Assembly (NCBI GenBank): GCA_009103225.1
Contig: RHPI01002090.1
Coordinates: 188,214-252,213 of the forward strand
DNA from: Chlorokybus atmophyticus
Lineage: Eukaryota > Streptophyta > Chlorokybophyceae > Chlorokybales > Chlorokybaceae
DNA length: 64,000 bases
Reading direction: 5' to 3'
Below are positions 11,755 to 22,660 of this stretch, piece by piece. The translations under genes were made by a program, and so were the position numbers. Every line of letters begins with the position of its first letter. Position 1 is the first letter of the stretch. The notes beneath the pieces were generated by a model that saw only the letters and a list, made by a program, of their open reading frames with translations, was not told where the DNA came from and did not search any database.

Positions 11755-14700
11755 TTACAGTTCTTCTCTAATCAACGGTGGATCTGTGCTGTTGAAAGCC
11801 GCAGGCATATGGTCAGCAGCAGCGTCTTGACTGGTTTCCTCGTGCGGCAATGCCAACTGCTCTTGCTGTAGGTACTGAGGTTCTGGAGGAAAGCTGCCAA
11901 TGCAACCGCAGCATGAGAAGCAAGCACATGGCAGTCACACATACATTTCGTACCGGTTGTGGACGTTGTAGCGACAAAAAGTGCATTTGCAAAGGCATGA
12001 CTCACCTGGCATAGGTGTTGATAAAGGTTTTCAGCTTGCTGTATATCATCCCAGCTGAGTTATTGTATGCCATTGGCTGCATCTTGTTCAGGGCAGGGAA
12101 GATCCAGGTGCAAGGGAAATAACCAATGTCCGGAAATTCTTTTGGGCGCTCGTTGCGCATGCCTTCTATCTTTGTAATATGCAGTGTTGGTATTTCTTCG
12201 TACTCAATAGCCACCTTCTCATAAACTGCCTCTGTTTCCTCCCACTTGTCATCCACTGCGTTTGCACGCCTCAGAGTGAGCCATGTTTACACGCATGCGC
12301 CAGCGTTGTGTTGACAATCCCCATGGATGCACAACCTCTACTTACTCTCTGCATAAAACGCAATGACAACATCCTTCTCAGGGTTCATAACCGTCTGCAT
12401 CAAAGTGTCTGCAACAACAGTGCATACTGGCCCTGCATCGTTGACAGGTGCTGGTTCTGACCGAATGTGGTCCGGCGTGATTGAACGGCTTGAATAAGCC
12501 TCCACCAGCTGTCAACAGTTGCGGCATCAGAAAGTTGCATGGTTGTACGTCAAACAGACAAGATGAAGTCTACCTTCTCAATGCGTGCAGGAGTCAGGGG
12601 GCTGGTTGAATCTGTGCTGATGCAGTACCGATACTCCTGGCAAGGATAAAAAAAATGCAGTCGATGAGTCATTGTGATGATGAGGTCAGAGGCACAATCC
12701 CTCGCTTTGTACACACCAAGACCGGAGTGTTTACTGTGTGACTGCCATCTTACCTCTTTGAAGTCTTCAAGCACAGCATAAGTCACACTGGTATGCTCAC
12801 AACGCAAGTGCTCCAGCAAGTCACCACTTCCGTTTCTGTCAGGGCATTGCTCATAAGTGAAGTTACAGTACAGAACGGAGCAATTGTAGTGATGTAATAG
12901 GGCACCATCTTACACTTGAGTGTAAACGAAGGAGATTCTGCCATAGAACTTTTCCGCTACTGGCTTTATGCTGTCAAGAAGCGGGTCATGCGTGTCGAGG
13001 TCATCATCCAACAAGACGTACAGGATAGGAACAGAACGCTTCCTGAAAGCCTCAAAGTTCCAGCGTGTGATCTCCTCCTGCAAGAGCCGCATGCGTTTGT
13101 CAATATGCATGGCAACTGGGTGCTATGACAACACAGTGTGCCATACAGGACACTGCGGTTTCTAAGAATGGCTAGTTGCATACACGTTACCAGAGCATTG
13201 AACTGGGTGTTGTACACCCACGCGTGAAGCTGCTTCCACTTCATGTTGCCCGTGTACACCTCCAGTGCCTCCCCCTTCTTTACCATGGCCACGCCTGTGA
13301 AGTTCTCAGGAAGCTGTGCAAGCCTGCAAGCCAAAATCAGCACAATGACAGACAAACGTCGCACAGTCTATATAAAGCTGACATAGCTACCTTGGGTCCA
13401 GTGACAAAGCCTCTGCGGCATTGGTATTCAGCTTGGCAAACAAGCGGTAAAGGTTGGGGTCTGCGTCCGCGCGGAACCTCTTGGCTGTGTACTCAAAGAC
13501 AGAAGCTGCACAAGAGCAGAGAAGCGCTGAGATGACCTTTTGACTGAAGCCAGACTCTTGCACAGCAAATGGCAGGAACATGCAGAACCCGTCAACAGGC
13601 AAGCAGACTCAGTGCATTCATGTATGTGTAACGCAGACTATACTGCAGTATAAATGTGGCCAATGCTAACATCTGCATGGGCTTACCAGCCTTAGGGGAT
13701 TGAAAGTAGCCCAGCACTGCTTTTGGGTGCAAGTCTAGAAACGCGGATGTCTCATTGGCAGACCCAAGATCTGTCCATGCAGATTCCGTCTGCCTGCAAT
13801 GCACACGCAATGACTCAAGGCAATCTATGTTTTTGCAAGCTTGTGTAGATGCAGTTGTCTTGGGAGTTCTTCATCAGCACTGTGCCACGCAAGCTTACAG
13901 TACTGGTAGCAAACCCACCTCTTCAGGAACCGGCCCAGCCACCCAATCTGCGCTATTGACTTGGCATCAAAAACAAACACCTCGCCAGTGCTGGACAGAA
14001 GCAAGTTGTGTTGGTGGTCAGCGTACATCTTGCATCAGCATGTACCCTAGCTTGTCAAGGCTTGCAGTGCAAGAGAGTGTCATCCTTCAAGTAATCAGCA
14101 TGCTTACTTAAAGAACAGCTTAGTGGTGGGAAAGTTTGGAACTTGCAACCGTTTGGCTAGGCCTCCATTCTCTTTGCCATCAACATAAGCCACACTTACA
14201 CCAATCTCCTTGACCTTTTCAGCGACGGTTGTGAATACAAAATGCAGCAGCTGCGAATCCCGTGTTGCTGCGCGACACAAAGGATGAGGCGATGGTCAAG
14301 GCTACATGGCATTGTGACATGAGCAACAGATCTTCAGTGCGTCAATGAACTGAGTGTAGGCAGCTGAGTTACCTCTCTCAAAGAATAAAACGGCCGTGAT
14401 GTTCTGTGCGCCAACAAAACCAGCAAATGTCTGCTCCGTAAGCAGGGGCACGACAGTATCGTCGTATGCTGCAGATACAGCAAGATGTTTTCAACAAGGT
14501 AACCGGCACAATGCAGTTTGACGCAATATGTCCCTCACAACAGTTTCAACACGCTTAAATGTGCAACTCATGTGAGCAACTGCCTGCACGGCAGAGCGCC
14601 TTACCAGAAGCACAACTTACCCTCTTGCGGATAGTCTGCTGGACGGAGCGCTTGCTCATCCTCATCCCAGCCATCATTCTGGTCGAGATCTGCAAGCCAG

Positions 14701-15525
14701 CATAGAGTCAGCCTTGCAAAGATAAGTGCGATACCTCGAGTGGTCATGTACGTACTTGGGTTATCTTCTTCCTCAGCCTTCCACCTCTTCCAGTCAACAC
14801 CAACAAATGACTTCAATGTATCCTTATGGTCGTTGAGCAAGCGAGGCCAGTAGCGTGCTGACCACTTCTTTGGTACTGTCAACTGTATGCCGCTCTTGCT
14901 GACATCAACAGTGGCAAGCTGTTGCAGCGAAGTGTGAGTGCTTTTTTGTGAGACACATGACGACAAGCTGCAGATCGTCTTGCATGTTCACCCACTATCA
15001 ACGGCCTTCCTCACCCGTGACTCCACTTTGCGATAGAAGTGCAACTGCAGCTGCCAGGTGCCTTCAGTGTGCGGTGCAGAGAATGATACGTGGGTGTCAT
15101 TGACGACAATGCTGTCATTGCTGATCTGTGCTTCTGGTGCTACTATCCTGACATACAGCATCAGCGTCCGCTGCGCCCATTGAACTCGTGGCGTGCTCCT
15201 GCAACACCAAATGGAGACAGTGTCAGAATGCCTTGCAGCCTACGCGAGAGGAGCCACTAACGCAACATGCGTGGTGCATGCTGTCTCATTGATGCAAATG
15301 ACTGATTGTGCAGCAAGTTGCTGGCACACAGCGCACACACAGGCACCCTTGCATGCCATGCACACTTGGCAACTGCGTAAACAGACTTGCACAAAGCTGC
15401 ATTGCGCAGGCGAGGGGGGGNNNNNNNNNNNNNNNNNNNNNNNNNNNNNNNNNNNNNNNNNNNNNNNNNNNNNNNNNNNNNNNNNNNNNNNNNNNNNNNN
15501 NNNNNNNNNNNNNNNNNNNNNNNNN

Positions 15526-15578
<53 letters not shown>

Positions 15579-15831
15579 ACTGTGTTAACGACTATGAAGA
15601 GAGTGTTGGAACGCAAATATGCAAACGTAAAGCGAGAGGGTATGAGCGTGCATGCGTGTGCGCACGTGTACAAGTGTGTGCACGTGCGTGTTGCAGGGAA
15701 TGCCGTCAATTAATATAGCATTAGGCAAGAACTCACCGAACGATGGTGTCCAATTCAGTACACGACACTGCTGTGGACAGCAGCAAGCAAGTCAGCAGCG
15801 CAAACAAGCTGCGGCCACCACCGCTAAGCAT
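11755..15831 (-). CDS. ER-lumenal CS-domain/PDI-like protein without CxxC sites
   Basis: About 16 exons, about 710 aa. Exon 1 (15831-15737) encodes a signal peptide, MLSGGGRSLFALLTCLLLS. Residues ~36-145 are a p23/CS domain (VQWAQRTLMLYVRIVAPEA; LTVPKKWSARYWPRLLND), most like the CS domain of HACD3/B-ind1. An acidic linker follows, then a thioredoxin fold (ITAVLFFERATRDSQLL, VAYVDGKENGGLAKRLQVPN), two b-type folds (FLDLHPKAVLGYFQSPKA; SVPILYVLLDDD) and a final thioredoxin fold (NPEKDVVIAFYAEMDDKWEE). Both a-type domains lack CxxC: the WCGHC position reads RATRD in the first and MDDK in the second. The chain ends REEL, a KDEL-type retention signal. Inferred role is ER chaperone or scaffold, not oxidoreductase. 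The joint before exon 7 (near 14028) does not keep phase in my reading. Intron 1 holds the sequence gap. Confidence 0.82.
15414..15576. repeat. Poly-G tract with 105-N assembly gap
   Basis: Seven G, then 105 N (15421-15525), then 51 consecutive G. It lies in intron 1 of the CS-PDI gene, whose sense strand reads poly-C. The true tract length is unknown. Such tracts commonly stop polymerases and can form quadruplex structures. Confidence 0.95.
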
Positions 15832-17117
15832 GGCGCCGGAGCCACCACTATGTCGCCAGAATACCGCCGCAATGATGTTAAAGCAAGCACCTTCGTGTCA
15901 CCTCCACATGCTGGAACTCATACTACCTCGCCGCTAAGTGTGCTCAGATAATCACACTCATTTGCACTGGACTTAAACCAGCTCTGCTTACTGTTCTTCA
16001 CTGGCTGAGGCACATGTCCAGTTGAGCGAATGCTTACAGCCGTCAATGCCTGTCCGCTTGCACCTACCAGTCAACAGCGCGTACCAGAAACAAAGAAGCG
16101 ACTCTTACAGCAAAGCTCTCAAAACAAGCTGCTGCGCGCAGCTGCTGCAGCCTCCGCCGCCGCAGCATGCACAGTGTACACAGCAAGTGGCGAACGCTGC
16201 AGCGACGGTTACAGTTGAGTGCAGTGGCGCGGACACAACTGCAATGCATACCTAAGGTAAGGCTAAAAAGCATTGCTTTGTCTCATACAATCCTGATCAG
16301 CTTCCCTGGTATCAAGCCGGTTCAACGCCTTAGAAAAGTCAGATTCAACGATTCAGGTCGGGGCGTGCATTAGGGTTTGGGTTCTTTCGCAGAGATTGTG
16401 TGGGTTTTGGCGGCAAGGCGGGCGGCGGCGACGGTGGTGCTGCTGGTGGCAGTGAAGTCTTTGCAGTGTGGCTGGTGGCTACGGAGACACAGCCATGCGG
16501 ATGTGCTGAGTCCGCTCATACGTGGACGCAGGTATGCGCAGGTTCATCAATCAGCTCGCAAAGTTGGTTTCATGGGTTGCGCCTGTCGTGGAGGTACAGC
16601 TACATGCGGCGCATGCCAAACTTATGATGTTTTCGTACGCTATGTGTAATGTGTTTGCACGTATACTTTGGTTGGTTGCTCGGTGGCTTTGCTACAGGTA
16701 TTCACTTGTGCATTTGTAACTGTTCTGTGTCCCTGATCTGAGAACAGTAGGCGGGTTGTAGGCATCTTAACAGGCACTTGCTAGGACGGCATTCCGGGTA
16801 ATCGCATGGCATGCTGTTATGATGCGTGCCACAGGTCGTTCCAAAGTCTGCAGCGCCCTGTGCACACAAGGAGCTCATACACACTATGTCTAATGAAATT
16901 TATCTTGCTAGTCGACGTGATGTACGTTTGTTGTTGTTAAAACCCGAATGTGAGACGGTGTCTACTGCACACGAGCATGTCTTGCTCGTGTGAAGTTGTT
17001 GTGTGGTATCGAGTTTGATTGTGTATCCGCAAGAGCGCATAGCTTTGAAATCTCTGAAAGCAACTTGCGCATGTCCTCGCTGTCGTTGGTGAACTGCTAC
17101 CTACCTTACCTGCCTTT
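15832..17117. promoter_or_regulatory. Divergent intergenic region (CS-PDI / Acinus-like)
   Basis: A 1.3-kb gap between divergent genes. An open G-rich stretch at 16377-16650 preceded by TTTCGCAG might be a 5' untranslated exon of the downstream gene, but no protein family is recognisable. Otherwise nothing is supported. Confidence 0.3.
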
Positions 17118-19363
17118 ATGCAGCAAGGTGACAAGATGGATGCCAGCAGCATCCGCATGCAGTTTCAGCAGCTCAAGGTGACTGATCTTAAAGCAGAACT
17201 ATCACGGCGAGGCCTAAAGCAGTCAGGTTTGAAGGCGGAGTTGATTGAGCGACTTGTAGACGCAACACTTGCGGAAAGGCAAAATGAGGAAAGTCAACAG
17301 CAAAGTGCCAGCCAGGCATCTGATATAAACCACCAAGAACAAGCCCCGGCTGAGGAACCAGACAATGACCTGGATAATATACCACATGCCCAATTGGAAC
17401 CTATGCAAACAGCAGCCGAGGTGATTCCACAACCAGATGCTGCAACAGATCGGGGTGCTTCAGAGGTAGAAGCCACTCAGCAGCAGCCAGATGCTTCTGA
17501 GCAGCAAAAAACGGAACAGCATGCGCCGCCTGATCACGCAGCAGCAGATGCCGCTGGAGATGGTCCTGAGCAGGTTGCACAGACAGCTCAGGCAGCTGAG
17601 GATGGGCCAGTTGAGACCGTAGAGACAGAAGCAGTGGCAGCACCAGAGTCTGCGGAGGCAGCAAGTGTCGTGCCAGCTGTGGAGCGAGTGCAAGGTGCTC
17701 CGGTAGAAGCAGATGCTGAGATGCAAGAACAGCCAGGGCCTGTACAGCCTGCACAGGCTGAGGCGGAACATGACATTGACCACCAGCAGGATGTACATCA
17801 ACCTGCGCCCAGGCCTGCTGAGGAACACATTGAACGAGAGCGAGAACCTGAACCGGTTGTGACCCCAGAACCAGAGATTGAACCAGTGGCAGCAGTTTCA
17901 GACCAGGATGATGAAGCAGAGGCCGAGGGCGAAGTTGCACGGCAACCTGACCACGCAGATCAGGTGATGCAAGAGGTAAGTGCAAGCGCTGCACGTATGA
18001 GCAGTTGGTGTTGATAGCCTTGCCACTGCCGGCCATGCCACTGATATTAAACGCCCAAGTGTTCAACGATTTGTTTGTTGAGCAGGCAGCGCAGCCTTCT
18101 GCTCCAAAGCGAAAACTGGAAGGTACTACAAATATTGCTGCCTACATATGCAACAAATTGGCAGGACTAATCTGCACCAGCTGAGTCCTTTGCTTTGTGA
18201 CGCTGATTGCATGCTACTGTTTTGCTGCAGAGCTTGCACCCACGACACCAGATGAGGCTACGTTTATCGGTAAGAAGCAGCGTCGTTGGAATTCCACCGA
18301 AGGTGATGCTGCAGGTAAAGGTGAGAAGGCAGCGGGGCCTTCTGCCCAAGCAGACAAACCGCCCGTGCGCAGACCAGATGCTGTCAAAACGGAGGCTCAG
18401 CGCCCAGCAAATGGAGCCAAGGGTAGTCCAGCTGTCACACCTAGATCAGCTACTGCAGCTGTGGAGGAAGGTGCTCAGCAAGCGCGGCATGGTAAGCATG
18501 CAGCTCAGTTGGCACCACATGCGGTGCTGCATTCAGCTGGTAGCTGCTATCGTGCAGGATTATGTTGCTGGAGGATGCTAAGCAGCTTTTTCTACTTGCA
18601 GTGCCATCTTCAACCAATCCCGTATCAAGGGCGCTGCGGGTGGACAACTTTGTACGCCCTCTAACTGTACCCGCTGTGAAGGAGTTGCTGTCTCGTGAAG
18701 GGACTATAGTGGAATTTTGGATGAACAACATCAAATCGCACTGCTATGTTGTGGTGAGGACGTGCTTATTGCCTGCTGTTGCGCGAATTGTTCAATCCCA
18801 TAGCCTGGGCTGCATGTCCAACCATGTACTACGCCTCCAGTATGAGACCGAGAAGCAAGCTGCGGACACGCGAGAAGCTGTCCATGACCTTCTGTGGCCA
18901 CCCCATGGCAAGAAGCTGGTAGCGGAGTTTGCCAAACTGGAGGACGCAAAGCAAATCATCGCCAGCAATGGTACTGCAGGCGCAGCCACTCCCAGGCCTG
19001 CCGCGGTCACCAATAACCATGCTCGCCCAGCTGCCACCCAAAAGCCTGCCGTCAAACCTGAGCAAAAGCCACCAGGTTTGCAACGAAGCAATTCTTTTAC
19101 TGTGAAGTTGGTATTGTCTGTATGAGCCCTTGGAACTTCTTGTGCGTTGGGCGAGCTCCTTTGCAAATGCTGGACAGAATTACTGATACAGCACGTTGCG
19201 TGCAGCTGAGCCTCAACCCCCTGGGTTAGACGACTTGTTCCGCAAGACTCGCACAAAGCCGCATATCTACTACCTTCCACTAACAGCAGAGCAGATAGCG
19301 AAAAAGCATGCGTCGAAACCGCAGGGAGCGGCTCAAGGACACCATGCGAGAGCAGCTGCATGA
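17118..19363 (+). CDS. ACIN1-like: Acinus-like SAP-domain RNA-processing protein
   Basis: Acinus is the scaffold of the ASAP/PSAP complexes with RNPS1 and SAP18, which act in splicing and exon-junction function in the nucleus. Exon 1 (17118 to ~17975) encodes an N-terminal SAP motif (LKVTDLKAELSRRGLKQSGL) and a long Ala/Glu/Gln/Pro linker. A small exon has PKRKLE, and the next has GKKQRRW, both NLS-like. Exons 4 and 5 form the Acinus-type RRM (VDNFVRPLTVPAVKELLSRE; IKSHCYVV; LWPPHGKKLVAEF). The last exon (from ~19206) has the RSB motif that binds RNPS1 and SAP18: LDDLFRKTRTKPHIYYLPLT. The stop is at 19361-19363. The donor for the last intron is taken after KPP at ~19075, the only choice that keeps phase. 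A second in-frame Met lies at 17136. The linker lacks the long RS/DE-rich tracts of animal Acinus. Confidence 0.87.
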
Positions 19364-21314
19364 GCAGATATATGAGGCACAACTTCTTTGTTTACTTCTG
19401 CGACTAGTTGCTGCGCACGTATATGGAACACTCTGTGCACACTGCACAGCAGCAGATGTAAATGATACTCGGTGCGTTCATGGCGGTTTAGCACGCGCCC
19501 ATGCATATTGTGCTTATAACCGACTGCTGTGCTCATCACCCACGCTGGTGAATAAGCAGCAGCATTCTAGCAGTTAGCAAGATGTTCCCTGTGTAGTGGA
19601 CAATGCAGTTCCTTGGCGTATGACAAGTTGAAACTTGGCTACTTCTGACAGAGACTTGGAGAATAGACCTATGCTCGCTGTTTACACAAGTGCATGTCAT
19701 GCTTGCATCATGATGAATGTGTGCTTAGCACTCAGTATTGCATGGGTCTTGAACTTATGTACATGTGCTCGTTCCTTAACACTACTTGACGAATTGTCAA
19801 TGACGATGCTTTCCTTCCTTGCCATGAAGCGAGTTCATTTTTACGACTTCACAACACGCACATATGCAAATCAAAGCTATGCTCTTTTTGCACACACCCT
19901 CGTCCTGTAGTTGGTGCTGTAGTCATGATGCACACATGCCCACCTGCAGCTATCACTAGGCTGCGCGTGCAGCCCGTGTTGGCACGATGTAACTCACAGA
20001 ACACACACATCCTTACATGCTAAAGAAGTGTGCCTGCGGGCTACTCAATCGGTGGCAGTTTGCAAGCGACTTGTGTTTTGCACATCACAAAGCACATGGT
20101 AGTCAGTGCACTGTGCAGCAGCCAACTGCGCTTGGGTCTGTTGAGGAGCTGGTCGACTTTGCATGTACCTGCAAACGGCTATGTGTACCCAAACAGTCCC
20201 TGCAGCCACTGGCAAACCCAGGCATGCGTGAAGTTGCACGAGCACAGCTCAGATGCAACGACTGCACGGGGGTTGTCTCCGTCCGAGATCACCAGCTAAA
20301 GTTACGCGGCACGTAGCCGGGAGCACCTCACGCCTTCACCGTGCAGCTGCTCTAAGGAACCACAGCAACATGTGACGCATAGGCCTAGTCCAGTCCAGAC
20401 GGCGTTGCTCTCAAGGGTCGGTAGAACAGCCCTCCGCCAGCATAACAGCAGCTGCTGTGACACAGCAGCCTCCCCACCCTTACACTTGACCTTGCAGGTT
20501 CGTATTCACCTAGCAGGACTTCAACTGTGAAAAGTGTAAAACAGCACTGCCAACAACCGATCTCCCTGAGCCGACGTGACACTTGGCAGCGTTGCCTTTG
20601 CCGGCGTCTCTGTCCTCGCAGTTGTGTTGCTGGCGCTGGCGGCGAAGGGCAAGGGCGGCATGGCAGCAGTCAATGGGGCGGGGTTAGCCTTTACTACTGC
20701 TGCTGCTGCTGCCTTCCGGCTGAGCCCATCCCTCTGCCTCGTGCACTCCTGTAGAGCGTAAGGCCTGGTGTTGAAGCCTGTTGTCTCGCCCCCCCGCAGC
20801 ACAGGTGCGGTGCAAAACCACCATGCCTGCATGCATGGGATGATCAACTTGCAATCAAACCCTCGGACAGACGTGCAGCTGTTTGTCTTGTTGGGATGGT
20901 CAAAGCGAGCCGCTTCAAAGAAGCTTTGCTTACGTGTTACTGTAAGCTTTGATTGGTCTGCCGTGTGATTTGACTAGACGAGACAGGGACGAGTCAGTTC
21001 TCTCTGTCTTCAGTTGGTAGCTGGTTTGTTGAGGCGCTGTTGGAACTTGGCGCATGCATGCAGCGCCAATGGCAGCATACAAAGTTGCATGCATGCACTC
21101 CAACCTTTGGACTACGCCCACAAGTATTCCTTGTAGGCACATCATGCAGTCGAGCCTAAGCTGATCGCAGTGCATTAGCAGCAGTCCAGTCTCTGCACTC
21201 CTTGGCCTGTCAACCGTCATTGCATTGGACGCAATGTTTTACAGCTGCAACCACAGTAGGCAGTGACAACCGTACATCGCAAGGGCACAGCATTGTTCTT
21301 CTCATGCTTGCAGG
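19364..21314. other. Intergenic; 5' part of duplicated unit from about 20590
   Basis: 19364-20590 shows no supported gene; TGTAA at ~19457 could serve the Acinus-like gene. From about 20590 the sequence is alignable by eye with the stretch from about 25310, and both copies keep a minus-strand open reading ending in IIPCM (copy 1 FDCKLIIPCMQA, copy 2 CKNVIIIPCMWA). This may be a remnant exon of a second duplicated gene. Confidence 0.35.
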
Positions 21315-22660
21315 ATGGAAGCGTCGGTGACGTTCTCACCGGGCTACCGTGTTGTCGCGCACGCCTGCAGACAGCAGCGTCCCATAGTCTTTTCGCCAAC
21401 GCAGCGCATTAAGCCGTGCAAACCGACGCTTCCGCCTGAAAGCAGCAAACACAGGCATGCTGCTCCTTGGCGTAACACCACAACCTGCTCCTCTTATGGT
21501 AGCTTCAACAACGGCAGAAGAGGCATGGATGACATGACAAGTTATTTCCGTCAGGTATGCATGCATACATGTGCGTGCGTGTTGCCAAGTTTTACCCAAC
21601 CCAAGCAAATTTGCGTATGCAACCTGATTGGTACACAATTGCACGCAGCTGCAGGAAATACTCGACGCACACGCATTGCTGGCAAAGTCCTTCCCTATCT
21701 TGAAGGGGATTGATAGTGACCTGGACGAGATCAAGAGGAACCAGACTTTGATACAGGAGGACCAGGACAGCGTCAACCCGCAGCTGGACATAATCCTGGA
21801 GTACGCTGCAGAGATGGCGAAAATGACCGCGGAGCTTTTGGAGACAAGCAGAGCCAACACGCGGCTTCTTACGCTGCTGATTATGCAGAAAAAGGGGTTG
21901 GTGCCTCCTTTGCCTGATGGTGACAGCGGTGAGGGAGGTAGGAGTCTCATGGACGTGGAGAAGGAGGTTGAGAACGCCTTGAGTATGAGTGATATGATCG
22001 CCCAGCACGTAAGATTCCGCATGAAGTGCCAAGAAAGGGCCAGGGATGATGGTCAAACTGAATTCGAACAACAAGAACAAGAACAAGAACAAGAAAAGGA
22101 AGACAAAGAAGACGTCCAAGAATAACATCAAGAACAAGAAGAGGAAACAGATGCAAGCGAGCCTTCAGAGACCGAGCGGCGCGATGATGGTGATTGAGAA
22201 GTGCACAGCTTCAAGTTGTTTGATATGTGTGGTGTAGCATGTGTGGTATGTGTTGCCTTAACTGGAGTCTGAGGGCTGTCACTAACATTGAGCCGTTAAG
22301 CAGCCTTCAGTTCGCGTGTTTGGTGAGTCAGGTTGACGACGCTGAGTTGAGGCGTCCACTGGCTTGCCAGCTGTGTAGGCGGGGATGCTGGTGACAGTGC
22401 ATGCTTATTGGGAGCAGCGGCGAGGGTCCTGGTTGTGACACCAGCTGCCGGTGCTGGTACTGCTGGCATCCGCAGGGATTGCATTGTGACATATGGGCAA
22501 TTGGCGGTATGGGGGGTGAGTGCGCGGGACTGTTGTGTAAACTGCACATAGCCTGGTGGCTTGTATAGCATAACTAGCCTGGTACTTTTTGTGTTGGTTG
22601 CATTTTGCTGCTTTGCTTCGTACACTGCATGGTTATTGCGCGTATGTGGCAGTTGTACAG
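20590..22660. repeat. Diverged segmental duplication, copy 1
   Basis: Pairs with 25310-27450. Shared landmarks in the same order are the GGCAAGGGCGGC stretch, CCCGCAGC followed by GCATGGGATGAT, the two-exon coiled-coil gene, GGAGTCTG(A/G)GGGCTGTCAC after its stop, and a closing ATAGCCTGGT stretch. Identity is clear but low, so the duplication is old. Confidence 0.65.
21315..22125 (+). CDS. Coiled-coil protein of an unrecognised tandem family, copy 1
   Basis: Two exons, 21315-21554 and 21649-22125, phase 0, 238 aa. The first exon is a basic, Cys/His-containing segment (GYRVVAHACRQQ, then LPPESSKHRHA). The second is a helical heptad-rich domain (LQEILDAHALLAKSFPILKG; ELLETSRANTRLLTLLIMQK) ending in an acidic Glu/Gln/Lys tail. 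I do not recognise the family. The reading is supported by the paralogue at 26040-26896, which has the same exon count, phase, order of motifs and similar lengths (DMLDAHAIIAKSLAMLKG; LLEISIANTRLLHTLLVMQ). No signal peptide or membrane segment is visible. The tail diverges between copies: here QEQEQEQEKEDKEDVQE. A dimeric structural or regulatory protein is possible but not shown. Confidence 0.6.

Noticed and set aside
15193-15718. Long Gly- or Pro-rich open frames across the gap
   Set aside because: They are translations of the poly-G tract and N run.
17401-18066. 221-aa minus-strand Leu/Pro frame opposite the Acinus-like exon
   Set aside because: It mirrors the Ala/Glu/Gln linker; the plus strand has SAP and RSB motifs.
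21336-22137. Long minus-strand frames opposite coiled-coil copy 1
   Set aside because: They are Ser/Leu/Phe-rich shadows of a Glu/Lys/Leu-rich plus-strand helix; the plus strand is conserved with copy 2.
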